A DNA stretch of 64,000 nt, from NCBI GenBank assembly GCA_010093515.1, contig MU001678.1, positions 534,049-598,048 of the forward strand, given 5' to 3'. Below, in pieces: positions 35,349 to 47,000 of this stretch. A model generated the notes under the pieces. The model was not told where the DNA came from and ran no database searches. It saw nothing but the letters and a program-made list of their open reading frames with translations. The DNA is from Lineolata rhizophorae (taxonomy: Eukaryota > Ascomycota > Dothideomycetes > Lineolatales > Lineolataceae). How positions within the stretch are numbered: the stretch's first letter is position 1; every line of letters starts with the position of its first letter. Position numbers and translations under genes: made by a program.

Positions 35349-36261
35349 CGGTTTAGCAGGTAAGGGTGCTTGCTGGGTGCTCCGTACCGGCAGACGTCTT
35401 CAAGTTCGAAAAGGGACGGAAGCGAAATTCAGGAGCGCAGAGCCGGAGTACGATGGATAAACGACTGTAGTCAAGAGCAAAGACTTTGCGGTGGTCTTTT
35501 GGCGCTACAGCAAACGGAGGGAGGAGCAGGATCATGTCATATCTCTCTAAGGTGTAGGTTTGCGGGGCCCGTACGAGGCCCGGTAGGTAAGTGGTAACGA
35601 AGCGTGCGTCACGCGGAGGATCAAGCTAGGTGACAGAGCAAGACACAACTTAGGCCTGGGAGAGTAGGCTACGCGGCCTCAGAAGCTCAAGGTAGGCGCG
35701 AGAACGCAACTGCAGTTCAGCTTTGCCGCCGAAGGCGTCAGAGTGAGTAGGAGCTGTACGCCCAAAATCGGGAAGGGTATGATGTCGTTACGTGAGCTCT
35801 TGGCGCGCCCCCGGTGTTTCGTGTTTCGCCGCTCTCCTGGCTTTACTACGTAGGTACTTCCCCTCCCCGCCTCGCTCCGAGACGCTAGATCGGAGAAGGA
35901 GACGCCGGGGGGCCGACTATTAATAGCGCCTTGAAACGGTGAAACTTTTACAAAGACAAGCCTAGTGCCGGAACCTATCCAAGTGCGGTTCACGATCATA
36001 CCTTCGCATCCGCAGCGCGGCCATCGTAACATCGTTGCCACGTAAGAGTTTACAGCAAGGCTTCAAGCTCTTATTTCATTTCTCAGTCTTTATTATTCCT
36101 TAATAACGTTGGACATAGCAACGTGTACGTTACAACCGCTGCTACTTTTTCTGGGCTCTCCACAGACATATTGTTAATGTGCTCCACCATTTGGGTGCTT
36201 CAACTTTACTCAAGAGCATCCCATCCGCCGACTGCGACCTCCCGTGTTACACCCATTGGCC
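35349..36261. other. Divergent promoter region, Munc13-like / bHLH
   Basis: About 0.9 kb between two divergent start codons. No coding signal. Confidence 0.5.
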
Positions 36262-36561
36262 ATGGCTTCCACTGGCAGCGATAACAATCCCGAGTCGATC
36301 GCGGACAGATCTAGGCTCACCGAAGAGGAGAAGCGCAACAACCACATCAACTCCGAACACAGGCGCCGCGAAGGCATTCGCTACGAGTTCGATCGACTAG
36401 CCTCCCTCGTTCCTGGAATGGAGGGACTGGGCCGGAGCGAATATGCCGTTCTACAAGCCACAGTTCGTTTTCTTCGCAATCTTCTGGAAGAACGGGAGAG
36501 GCTTCTCGTGGAAGCGAGGTCACATGGGCTTGATGTGTCGGGTTTCGATGATCTAAAGTAG
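36262..36561 (+). CDS. Small bHLH transcription factor (INO4-like)
   Basis: Single-exon gene of 99 residues with ATG at 36262; the frame is open slightly upstream but this ATG has the better context (GGCCATGGC). Nearly the whole protein is a basic helix-loop-helix domain. The basic region EEKRNNHINSEHRRREGIRY has the His-Glu-Arg pattern of E-box binders. Helix 1 is RYEFDRLASLVPGM, followed by a short loop (EGLGRSEY) and helix 2 AVLQATVRFLRNLLEERERL, which may extend as a short zipper. Size and layout resemble ascomycete Ino4-type proteins, obligate heterodimer partners in lipid-gene control in yeast; that role is by analogy only. Confidence 0.85.
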   Translation: MASTGSDNNPESIADRSRLTEEEKRNNHINSEHRRREGIRYEFDRLASLVPGMEGLGRSEYAVLQATVRFLRNLLEERERLLVEARSHGLDVSGFDDLK

Positions 36562-37017
36562 GACCCGCCAGTACAACAAGAAATTAAAGGCTAGAGGGAA
36601 GGCGAGTTCTGAATGACATTGAATGGCGTTACCGGCGGGTTGCTCGTATCTTCATAGCAGGGAAATTTAGCAAGCATATCACTTGATGTCCACATTCACT
36701 ACTCGCCCATGAAGGGGATAGAGCGGCAGGACACTTCCACGTAACTGCCCTTTTAAGTGGTTCTGCCGAACCACGGCACTACGTTTTCTCAAAAGAAATC
36801 ATATCTCGCCCTTTCTTTGCATCAACCAAGCTTTCGTTCTTTATCTCGCGCAACCTCCTCCCCACTCGCAAGCATCAGCCAGTGCATCCGCACTACGCAT
36901 CTCATCGAAGCTCCTGTCCAGACTTCGCTCCACCAGTCACAATTTTAGGCTAATATCAGGCAAGTTCTCAATACGTCTTTCAGGCTTGCCGGTGTAGTAG
37001 AAAAGTCACCCATTCGC
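36562..37017. other. Intergenic between convergent genes
   Basis: 456 bp holding two 3' flanks. No coding signal. Confidence 0.5.
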
Positions 37018-38480
37018 TCAAGAGTGCCACTGGGGGTACACGTGTGCGTCAATGCCAGGTGCAGAGCGCGACAAGTTGCGAAACTCATGTGCGTAGCTCG
37101 AAGATTGGCATGAGCTACGAGCACCATCGTTGACAGGAGGACTGCAAGGCTGGCTTCGGTCCGGACCGTGAGTTGCCTGCGAAGCCGATTCGCCGCGCCC
37201 AATGTTGCGAAAGTCGTCCGCGGTAAACCAGTCTCCGTCTTGGTGGAGGTGCGAGTTTCCGATTCCGTGAGGCGTACCAAACGTTCCACCTCGAGAAGTG
37301 TCGGTGTGGCTGCAATTGGTCCCGCAGTTAGGACCGTTTGGTGCATGTGCCGGAGCATTTTTGAGTAAGTAAGGTTTGACATGAGGCTTTTTGGCCGGGT
37401 TCTTGCCTGGTTTGGTCGACTTCAAAAGCATCGGCACTTCCTTATCCGGCGAAATGTAGCGCACCATATTTTTGGCCGGGTCGTCAATCGCAGTTCCATT
37501 CGAACGAATGCGGAAGAAGTCCTGCAAGAATTCCACGCCAGCTTCGAAGAATTCCTCGAGCTTAGCGTTAGAACGAGAGATACCTCCGTTCTCGGCATTC
37601 AGAGAGTCGTAGATAACTTTCTCCAGGCAATAGCAACGCAATGCTGAGCCAGGAGACGTATTCTTGTACGCGAACACCACAACATCTGGAGGAAGGTAGT
37701 AGTCACGGTAAAAGTTGACCACTTTCTTCATCGCAAAGCGACGCCAACCCTCCGCATTCAACTTATCAGCGAGCAGCCAAGCTTTCTCTGGCTCCTGCCA
37801 ATCGCGTTTCTCAATTGTGGAGTTGGAAAATCCAGCGTATTTCTCCTTAGTGAAGTAATCGGCTTGGTGAGATTTGTAGGAAGATGTTTCCAATTTGAAT
37901 TTCTTCCCAAAGGTGATGTTGCCCGAGCAAACATAGTCGATGAATAAGGAAAAGATAACGGGGTCCTCGTCGGGGAATGAGAACTTCTTCGTTTCAGCCG
38001 GCGTGAACTGCTTACACACTGCCTGGAGAAACTCCCCAGGCAGCTTCCACGACACCAAAGAATCATTTTTGCCAGCTTCGACGATGATTTCTTCGCTAAA
38101 GAGCCTGCATAGTAACCTCTGTTAGTGTTTTATTACCCAGAGATGCTGATTCGTCCCGTCGACACCGCGGACATACTTCTCTCGGAGGCTATCGCAGAAA
38201 TCGCCCCATGCCTCGTCGCTTACAAGGTGTTCCGTGCAATTAATGACAAGCCCTTGAGGCTGATCGACAACTTCTGGAGCTTGCGAGGATCCAGATTGGG
38301 AGATGTCGCTACCTCTCAACATAGACAAACTTCCGGGGGCATGATCATTGACTTTCGCTCCGTTTCCGGAGATCGGGCTTGATCCCAATCCAGAGTCCGT
38401 GGCCTGCGGATGTTATTAGCATCGTACATAGTATATATGAGCAAAAAGTTGCATGATCGAAGTACCTGGACATAATCCAT
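37018..38480 (-). CDS. BTB/POZ-domain protein 1
   Basis: Exons 38466-38480, 38177-38403 and 37018-38104 join in frame to 442 residues starting MDYVQATDSG. The 38105-38176 intron has a GTATGT donor, a CACTAAC branch and a CAG acceptor. The fungal BTB fold is seen in the third exon: LFSEEIIVEAGKNDSLVSWK, LPGEFLQAVCKQFTPAETKK and FPDEDPVIFSLFIDYVCSGN. It is followed by a BACK-like helical part (EKAWLLADKLNAEGWRRFAM, PPDVVVFAYKNTSPGSALRC). The last 110 residues are low-complexity, with GTNCSHTDTSRGG. BTB proteins dimerise and often recruit cullin-3 ligases. Two further spliceable segments upstream (about 38.54-38.66 and 38.99-39.12 kb) are in or near frame, so the N-terminus may be longer. A second BTB gene lies divergently at 40.3 kb. 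Confidence 0.75.
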
Positions 38481-38769
38481 TGTTAGAACGATTGCTGTCG
38501 AAAATTTTGAATCGCCTGTGTCCTAGATGACGTACTATTAGCAGCGTTTGACGGCTACAAGGTGTATAGCTGAAGTCTCTTCTCACCTTTAATTTCTTCT
38601 CTGGGCTGGACAATATCGAAATTTCCCAGGCCTTCCCCAACGGACAACCTGCGCGTCAATGCTACAATTAGTGTTAGTAATTTGGTGAGACGATGCACTC
38701 TCTATATGGTTGCACAAAGAAAGGCTGGGCATAGGCAAAGATAGCTGCTTGAGGAATGGCAGATATTAC

Positions 38770-38826
38770 ATGTGTGTGCGGATGTGCGGATGTGCGGATG
38801 TGCGTGTGCATGTGTGTGTGTGTGTT
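38770..38826 (+). repeat. GGATGTGC / TG microsatellite
   Basis: Three head-to-tail copies of GGATGTGC flanked by TG dinucleotide runs, in the leader region of the minus-strand BTB gene. Length is likely to vary between strains. Confidence 0.8.
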
Positions 38827-40314
38827 ACTATGTCTGATGGGACAGAGCACCTACCAAATATCGGAATCTCTAGGTATAAAAGCCCTGACACCAAATGTAT
38901 GGTTGGATATAGACCTAGGGCTGCAGTGTCTGCCACAAGAAGTGATTTAGCATATGGATGCGGCGGCGATGCCTGTGGCAAACCTTCAAGATAACTTACC
39001 TGTGCTTGCTCAAAGAGGTTTCCTGGCACACAGGTGATGTCGATGACCCCCTCGGGTAGGGTATTTTGAGCAACGTAACTGGTCCTCAGGGACTTAGTAA
39101 GGCCACTTAGCTCCGCTGGAGGAAAGAGAGGGAAGTCGAGAACGCGTTACGGAGACGTGTTGTCCTCGGGACCAGACTGGGATGTCGGAAGGAGAGTCTG
39201 GTGGAAGGGGTGAGGTAACCAGAAGCACCAGGCAAAGTTTCGGCAAGTTCAAATTCCGAAGAGAAAACAACTGCGGCAGGTGCGGCCGGTAGGGGTTGAC
39301 ACCGCTTGCCTACTGCGTCAGAAGACTAGGCCTGCAGCTGCCTGCCACAGAATGCTCAGAACGACTACGTCATGTGATGCAGAATTAATATTGCAAGAAT
39401 TATTGCAGTATTATTTAGGTCCAGCATAAGTACTAAGCTAAGAAAATACCTAGCTGTTTATTAGACATCGCTTTGCATTGGTATATTTGCTTTAGGTAGC
39501 ATCATTTCAAGATCGAAACTCTATGGGAACCTGGCCGATAATGTTTACTAGGCATTGATATATCTAGCTTCAGGTCTATGGTGGCAGAAAGAGTCATCTC
39601 TTGTCGCTTAACTGATATACGCTAACCGGAAATACCTATACAAATGGAAAGAGGATGGAACTCATGGATCATAAAAGCATGCCAGGTTCTGTATCCGCCT
39701 AAAGTGACCCAGGTAACAGATTCCAGGATATTGGGGGTCAATCAACCTCACGCCTACCCTTCTAACCCCCCAAGGCAACATGACGATGTCTTAGTACCCA
39801 ATCATGCATCGCTCATTAATTAAAGCTCTAGAGGAGAGCCTAGAGCAAGGTTCCTCGTAGAAAAGCCTCCCTATATTCCGCGGGTGGAATTGGCGGTATC
39901 CCATGACCACAGTACTTGCCTAATTCGGTAACGGATATCCGGCTTGTTTGCCCAGGTGACGGGCATGACCAGTCAGGTAACCAACCCAGATACTTGGAAC
40001 TTAGTGAACCATGGAACGGCATGTTTGTAAGCAGGGGACTCATGGGTAGGCGAGGCCTGAAAGGCGGTTGCTCTCCGCGTTCTTTAACGCTCGCTCTCTC
40101 CTCCTCGCAAGGTGGCGAGTTGGCTGTGCCCCAGGCCTTTCCTTTGCAGGGGCACCTCTCCATTTCGCCATCCAACATTGCACTCGACGTTTCTCCTCTA
40201 TTGTGCTTCCCTCAGTTCCGACCGGTCGATCGGCTGGTGGAAAGAAAGCTCGAACTTGCGAGCTGCGATCGCCAGCCTTTAATTGGACGGCGTCGCGTGA
40301 TTCCACAAGCAACC
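38827..40314. other. Region between divergent BTB genes
   Basis: 1.5 kb with no intact gene. On the minus strand a segment ending in a strong GTAAGT donor near 39000 reads LPEGVIDITCVPGNLFEQAQ and could be a 5' exon of the minus-strand BTB gene, but it has no in-frame ATG and does not join in phase with the next candidate segment. The 39.38-39.62 kb part is AT-rich. Confidence 0.4.
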
Positions 40315-41230
40315 ATGTCCTGCCGCTGCCAGGCTGACAGGAACGTTCCTCCATTGTAGGTTTCCTTCCATGGAGTTCCCAAAAGCGTGGCTGTTGTCTG
40401 TTTAAGTTAGGCGTGTTAGCCTTGCTCTTACCTTAGGCAGGGATGCTTTCAATAAAGCCGTAATCGTTGCCGTTGGCTACGAGCAGCGGATCTTCCACAT
40501 CCACGAGGGAGTACTTCGGTTTTATTCCCCAGGTCTTGACAAGATGATCGGAATGGAGAATGGCCAGTCAACTCTGTTCCTTCCCGAGGTCGACCCTAAA
40601 GTCTTCCAAGTCTTTGTCGGTTGGCTTTATACGCAGTGCCTAGTGGAAAACTCGCCCGAGTCGGGAGTGAAGCACACTCTTTGCTTTGACGGCTTGATTC
40701 GCGCCTATATTTTCGGAGGCATCTACGACATGCCGAATTTCCAGAACGACGTTATGGACGCATTGATTCGCAAGGTCAAACATGAGTGGCACGTTCCAGT
40801 CCGCGAAATCAAGGTGGCCTATGCACACACTTCAACCGACTCGTTTCTCCGCAAGTTTCTCGTTGACGTCTTGATCAAGGCCGTCAAGGATATCCACCAA
40901 TTTTTCGGGAAGACCAAACGTGAAAACTTCCCAACTGAATACTTGTTTGATCTGATCTTCGCCCTCGGGGATTGCGCCGACGGTCGTATTACTGGCCAGC
41001 ATGCATGGGAGGCTATCAACAACTGCGACTATCACATTCGTAACGAAAACCGGTCCGATGCAAACAATACCCGGTCTTTGTCTGGAAATAAAGCAAATTT
41101 CTCGGAAGTGGTTAGCTCCAATTCGTCGCAGTCGAAGAAAAAGAAGGACAAGTCAGTCAGGTTTGATATCGACGATGCTGGCTCCAATACGAACGGGAAG
41201 AAAGGCTCAGCTTCGACAGCGTTGAAGTAG
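40315..41230 (+). CDS. BTB/POZ-domain protein 2
   Basis: Two exons, 40315-40355 and 40441-41230, join in frame to 276 residues starting MSCRCQADRNVPPLDAFNKA. The 85-nt intron has a GTAGGT donor and GGCAG acceptor. The BTB fold is clear: AVIVAVGYEQRIFHIHEGVL (first strands), RFYSPGLDKMIGM, and LFLPEVDPKVFQVFVGWLYT. A BACK-like stretch follows: LIRAYIFGGIYDMPNFQNDV and MDALIRKVKHEWHVPVREIK. The C-terminus is a basic, Ser-rich tail with SQSKKKKDKSVRFDI, a possible nuclear signal. Its architecture matches that of the minus-strand neighbour, so the two are probably diverged paralogues. Partners and target are unknown. Confidence 0.85.
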
Positions 41231-41636
41231 TTGTTCATTATGAACCTCCAGCTGTAACATGGTCATCGACGATTCCATGGGGTAACTGATTGATGCGAGA
41301 AAGATGGTGGGAGATAAACTCAAGTGTTCCGGGCTGTGTGGACGACTTTTTCTTTTAACATTCTTCGTTTTATTTAGTTCACATTCGGGGAATCTATTTG
41401 CCTGTCCATAAGATAAGACAGGCGCGGAGTCTCCGGAAGTCAATAGTGCATTCAGCTTGAGACGGGCGGACTAGACATTTCTGCTAACCTTACAATTTCT
41501 TTCAATGCTGAGGCGGTTAAATTCAAGCGGGAAAACCCGGTTTGTAAACTAGGCGTGTTAAGTCCATAATTCTATGCATAAATGAAAGTCTAAGTGTCTA
41601 TGTGCTTGGATGCCCATATGTGTATCTATTTTTGCC
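41231..41636. other. Intergenic between convergent genes
   Basis: 406 bp between two stop codons. Nothing recognised. Confidence 0.5.
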
Positions 41637-42758
41637 TTACTGCTTCGTTTCCCAACTCCACATCGACCACCAGCATCGCACCTCACCCGGCCGGTCGCTC
41701 ATACCGTGACCCCAGTCATCGTATCCTATCTCTTCGGCTTCTTGCACAACCCTTAGGCCGACATTTCTCATTCTTGAGCGGAAATCTTCAACTTCGCACC
41801 TGTACCCATCTCTCAAGGGGAGCTCCACAACAACCCTGGCGCTCGCTTCCCTCGACAACCAGCGGTCTATTGTTTGTACCAGGAGTTGAGGATGTTCGGA
41901 AGAATAAAGCGGATCTGCCGCCAGAATGACGGGGAAATGCGTCTGGACTTCGTGCTCATCCCGGTCGCTAACACCATCTGCGCTCAAGTCTGGAATGCGA
42001 AATTCATTGGGCGCAGTCCAGTCCAGGACCGATGTAACCACGTGGCCGCTACCAGCGCTTATGATATCATGGTTTGCTTCAACATTGCTTGCCAGGTTCT
42101 TCACGATATCTGGTAGATCAGTAAGGCACGCGCGCACGCCTAGAATCGCAGCCGCCGCAATGCCCACAAGTCCAGTTCCGGCCCCCAGCTCGAGGATGTC
42201 GAAGTGATGAGGGAGCCGCACGTTCTTGACCTTATCGTCAAAGAAGGCCGGCAGGTGCAAGCGAGCCATCCTTTTCGCCAGCAAATGAGACGAGGCCCAC
42301 GTCTTCCATCCCAGATTACCCGACGTAAGCGCAGGTTCGTGGATCGTGATCTCTGCGGCGGCCGCGCCCGTGACGCGCGGAATGCGGAACTTGCGGGTTA
42401 GGGCGGGCATGGCACTCCGGCCGGACCGCTCGCTCAGTCGCACGCTCGCCTGTTCCCATATCTCCTCCTTGACGTCTTCATCGGGAATCCAGCGCAAGTC
42501 GCTCGCAATGATGGAGGTGAGGTAACGCGGCAGCATGTCATTGGCAACGTGTATCCGGGGAGCCGCCCGACGGCGGCGCGTTCGGCGCTGATTGCGAGGA
42601 CTATTAGAGGAGGGGGCATCGCTCGATTCGGAGCCACTGCAGTCCCAGGAAGGAGGTGTGGAGGTAAGCAAACTTAGGGTACTGAGAAGAGTCTGAGAGT
42701 CGGGGCGGGTATGGATCTGAGGGAGATCGAGGACTTTGAGGGCGTGGCATATTAGCAA
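41637..42758 (-). CDS. Seven-beta-strand SAM methyltransferase (Methyltransf_16, EFM2-like), 5' end unresolved
   Basis: The frame encodes about 373 residues. The Rossmann motif I is FDILELGAGTGLVGIAAAAI; it is followed by CLTDLPDIVKNLASNVEANH and a post-II motif FPVILAADPLYSSEHPQLL, and ends CWWSMWSWETKQ. This fits the METTL21/FAM86 lysine-methyltransferase group. The region before the fold (YLTSIIASDLRWIPDEDVKE, then RLSERSGRSAMPALTRKFRI) matches fungal EFM2-like proteins that modify elongation factors. No ATG exists in this frame before about residue 75. The frame opens right after TTATCTCTAG (acceptor end at about 42759), so a short upstream exon probably exists. I could not place it in phase. 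Confidence 0.75.
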   Translation of the reverse strand: MLICHALKVLDLPQIHTRPDSQTLLSTLSLLTSTPPSWDCSGSESSDAPSSNSPRNQRRTRRRRAAPRIHVANDMLPRYLTSIIASDLRWIPDEDVKEEIWEQASVRLSERSGRSAMPALTRKFRIPRVTGAAAAEITIHEPALTSGNLGWKTWASSHLLAKRMARLHLPAFFDDKVKNVRLPHHFDILELGAGTGLVGIAAAAILGVRACLTDLPDIVKNLASNVEANHDIISAGSGHVVTSVLDWTAPNEFRIPDLSADGVSDRDEHEVQTHFPVILAADPLYSSEHPQLLVQTIDRWLSREASARVVVELPLRDGYRCEVEDFRSRMRNVGLRVVQEAEEIGYDDWGHGMSDRPGEVRCWWSMWSWETKQ

Positions 42759-44003
42759 CTAGAGATAAGAGAAACTGAGTAATGCCTTGGTTCCAAACCG
42801 TGAAGGAGTTCCTCAGTGCCGTTAGCTATGTCGTTGCTTCCCATGTCGTGAATCATATCGCTAGCGTGTGCCCAGCAGTAGGTAGAGCAGATCAACGGTT
42901 AGTGCGCAAAAAGTTCCCCTAAAATCAGTTCTGACGATATGTGAAGCGGTAAGCTGGACGCCGTAAGCCGACTTACTACGTAGACATTTCTGATATTCGC
43001 TCGGTGGGAAGAAGGCAGGTCTGGACCCTGAAAGAACTGATGCTCCAATAGGATTGGACCCGTGCGGGCCCAGCCGCTATGTCTACATACGTAGTAGTAC
43101 GTGCTGTACGGTACGGAGTAGGTATACTCCGTACTCCGTGCCTAGCTTCGTACCAGCTGCCAACTCCGCTCGGGCGATGTAGATACCGGTTGCATTCGCC
43201 TGAACCTGCCCAAGTGCCTTCGAGGAACGCAATCAATGCAGCAGAAATTGTTGGCAAGCTGCAAAACTGGAACTACTAGCTCATAAGTTGTTACAAAGAG
43301 AACAAACGGCCACGTATTTCGTACTTCGATTTACGAAATAGAGCCCATCGAAGGACGTAATGGAACTTCTGTCCCAAACCGCAGGGCGCGGATATGTGGG
43401 TGGATTGATTCGTGTATCCATACCGGAGCTAGAAAGCTCTCCTAGCAGAGCGGACGCACGCGATTCAACTACGTAAGCACGAGGATGATTGTAAGCGGGC
43501 GGTTGCCCACCGCATTATTTATGCCCCGGGCTCCTATCGTGCGCGGACACTACTCCGTACATACGCGGACATGGAACTAGAGCGGTTACAGAAGGATCCC
43601 GGCTGTACCACCAAGGCGTAGCGGCTCCGCCATGCCGCTGGTGGCGCGGCCAATTAGAGCCTTTCCCAAATTAGCTCCCGGGCTAGCGACGGCCAAGAAT
43701 TGCGACCCTGACGCCGCACCAGCGGTCCCCGATAACTGCCTGTGGTAAGCAGTGCCCACTAGAACGAGTCGTTCCAGCGGTAGAAACACGCCCTCGAAGA
43801 CCTACCTCGAGCTTTTCCACCGTTCCTTCGCCGTCGCCGGTCGCCGTCGCCATCTTCGTTGTGGGTGGACCGCACTTACGGGCCTCTGCCCTCTCCACGC
43901 CCCGATCCAACCCCGCAATCGTATCGCGTGCTCACTCTCCGCCGCCCACGCCCTTCGTCGACCGCACCATCTATCGCCGTCCCTTCGACCTCGGCATCAT
44001 ACA
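42759..44003. other. Divergent promoter region, methyltransferase / large hypothetical
   Basis: 1.2 kb. The first part should hold the methyltransferase 5' exon and promoter. A perfect 10-bp inverted repeat with a 4-nt loop lies at 43111-43134. The frame that runs into the next gene from 43752 is an upstream extension without an ATG. Confidence 0.5.
43111..43134. repeat. Perfect 10-bp inverted repeat
   Basis: GTACGGAGTA and TACTCCGTAC are separated by GGTA, giving a hairpin with ten paired bases. A partial third copy (CTCCGTG) follows directly, and CTCCGTAC recurs at about 43553. Confidence 0.8.
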
Positions 44004-47000
44004 ATGGCGGAGGACGGGTCTACCATCGGGCGGCAGCCGGATGAGCATAAGTTTCTCAGCAAACACCGATGGAGGGCCAAGATATTCTCCAACGACGAAG
44101 CGCTGGCCAAGGAGACCAACCAGAAGTTTCGCCTCAACGACGATGTAGTGGATTTCCTCAAGCCCTCCACTATGAAAGCTGCGCATCCGAGTCCTCCCAA
44201 AATAGATATAGCCGCCGCACAGCGGTGGCCGGGTGCATCGGACCTCAAAAAGACAGCCAGCCCTACCCCGCCATCGGCAATGCGCACGACCCGCCCATCG
44301 AGACGTAAAGGACTCACGGTATCATTTGTGAGGGCTGCGCCAGAGATCATTGGCGAGGGAGGCGACGAGTCGGAGATTCCAGCCATCGAAATTGGGAAAA
44401 GCCGTGAAGCAGCCGTCAAGTACGCTTCGCTGTTTGACTCGAGTACTGCGCAGGATGATAGCAAACTGGGGACACGATCCTCGTCAGGGATATCCGGTAG
44501 CGATGCTCGGATGGCAGACAGCCATCCCAAGCTGCTGCAACGCTCCCAAACATCTTTCAACGAGCTATCGCCGCCTCTCAAAGAGAAATTCGAGTCCGAC
44601 GTCCGAAACTCGCCCAACTTTACGCCTAAAGACGACGAAGACCCCAGTTTCCGACCTAGACCAATACAGCGGACCCAAACCGGCTACATGGATGTTGGCA
44701 GTGCTCCAGGTAGACCCAGCTTGGACAGCATGGATTCGGATATCAGCTATCAGGTGCCGCCACCAATCACCAGAAAGCAAACCGAGTTCGAGACTGGAGT
44801 GGGACAGCAACAGGGTGGAGCTTCTAGACTGCCAAATATCGATGACATAGATGAGGATGAAATTCCGTTACGGCAGCAAAAAGAGCCTGACTTTCTTGAA
44901 ACAGAGCCGAGCAATCCAAATTCATTTTCTGCCAAAGTACAGCACAAAATGCGTGCCGAGGAAGGTCGTGCCCTACACGAAGCTGCCAAAGATGCCGTTG
45001 CTGCAATGCAGGGCACCATGGACCGACCGCTCTCTTCGGGTTCTCAAACAAGCACGAAGGTTCCACCTAGCCACACGCCATCAAGATCCGATTCCAAATC
45101 CAGCCAGTTGTCCCACCCATTGCCTGCAGTTGCAACCCCTCCTCAACAACATGCAGGACTAGCTCACCCTCAATCTGCGCAACACTATCACATGGACGAT
45201 ATTACTGGACCGTCGAATTATCTCGCTTCTTCCCCTAAATCATCACTACGTCCCACGCCCTCACCTCAACCAGCATCAGTTTCTTCTCGTGGAGTCTCTC
45301 CTTCCGGACTTGATCAACCCACGCGATCTCGAATGCAGAAACCAGAACATCACGATACCGAGAAGCAAGTTGTCGTCGACTTCTCCAAGCAGGCCGCTCC
45401 GTTGCAGCTCGAGCAAGATCCTGGTATGCAAGTCAACGTCGAACAACCGTTAAGTTCTCCTCCAATTCGTTTGGATCAAGATCCAGGTTTGCATGCAGTC
45501 ATATCGGGCGACCGGACACCGGGGGATATAGCATTGGACGACTTCGGTGCGCGAGTGACACACATGAGCAATATCTTTCGACTCACGTCCGAATTCGAAA
45601 AGCCTATGTTTGAATATTCTCCAATGCAATGGCTACGGGGAGGCATTTGGTGGCTTCTTCGGGGACGATCTGGACTGGAAGCAATGCTTAGAAACCGCTC
45701 GAAAGGTGAAGATGGCAGACCGAATTCGGGCAGTTCTGTTCAGAGAGACCAACGATTGTTACAGCCGCACGTTGATCTAGCCAAAACATGGTGGATCTTG
45801 ACGAACGTTCTCCCGCAGTATCCACATCTCTCAGTGTACAGTGGAGACCGGGGGTTCGGTCCACAAGCAATATCGGCGCGCAGTCGAGGGGACCATTATG
45901 CGGCGGATGTGCTCAGCATAGCTGATATATTGCTTGGCAACCTCAAGGCAGTATTCTCGTCCATGAGCCGAAACCAGATGATGCCGCCTTTCCAGTCATT
46001 GATGCAGGGCCATGACCAGAGCATATGGGTGAAGTATCCCAACTTTACGCCGGATGTGCAAGCTATACTATCGGGTACTGCCAAATCTTCCTTGCTTGCC
46101 GACCACTCTACGAACTCCGCCTTTGCGAATCCACTCTCTCTCATGCCCCTCGGCGATTCTAGAACCGACTTTTGCTATGGTCGTATGTTTGTACAGGCGT
46201 CGCTATCTACCGATGACCAAGAGTCTGATCGAGTTCCACTTATATGCGTACTGAGCATACTGCGTGGTCATGGTGATCTTGGTGTCAAAGCCGCGATATG
46301 TTCGCAGTCAGAACTGGTAAACTTGGTAATCCATAGCGACAGCAAGCGTGGTGGCAGCCATGGCATCAGTGGACCGACTTGGGAGAATGATGTCCAATGG
46401 AAGATCCGCCAATCACGAGGCTTATATGTTCGGCTTCCTCGAGGTTTCACGCTTTCCGTTGACCTCAGCGAAGCAGACTATCGCTCTCTTCACTCGATTT
46501 ATCATTACACACAAACCATCGGCCGTACAATCGCTCCTGCGCACGACGAGAAACTTGTTTACGACGCAACTATCCGCGAATTTCAGCAAAGCAGCGCTCC
46601 ATTGCGCGGTGCTTCACCTGCGCCGGGTAATGCCGCCGGCGGATTTCCATCCGAACGTGTCCATAGGCCGCGCCTACGTGTATTCGAGAAAATTGACGTT
46701 ACAAGCGGTGTACGCCCGCGGCGGTTCCACTCGGGATATCGGGTGGCCGTGGTGACAAATCCAAAGGGTAAATCCCTCAGTAGCATCGAACACAAGTGGA
46801 ATATGACGGAACCCATTATCTACGAGTTTGTGGTGGACGGTCATCCTAGCAAAAACGATGCCGGGCCGCCACCTCCAGCAATGGTGCTGCGCGCTGTCAA
46901 GGATCAATCAACGCGTGTTACCTTTTTCGTTGTTTTCAACGATGCTGCTGAGCGAAATCACTTTTACATGGTGCTGAATGGCATCGTGGTTGCACCAGGT

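Noticed and set aside
39840-40359. Open frames on both strands before the plus-strand BTB gene
   Set aside because: Only the last 14 codons of the plus frame (from ATG 40315) splice in phase into the BTB domain; the rest is upstream sequence.
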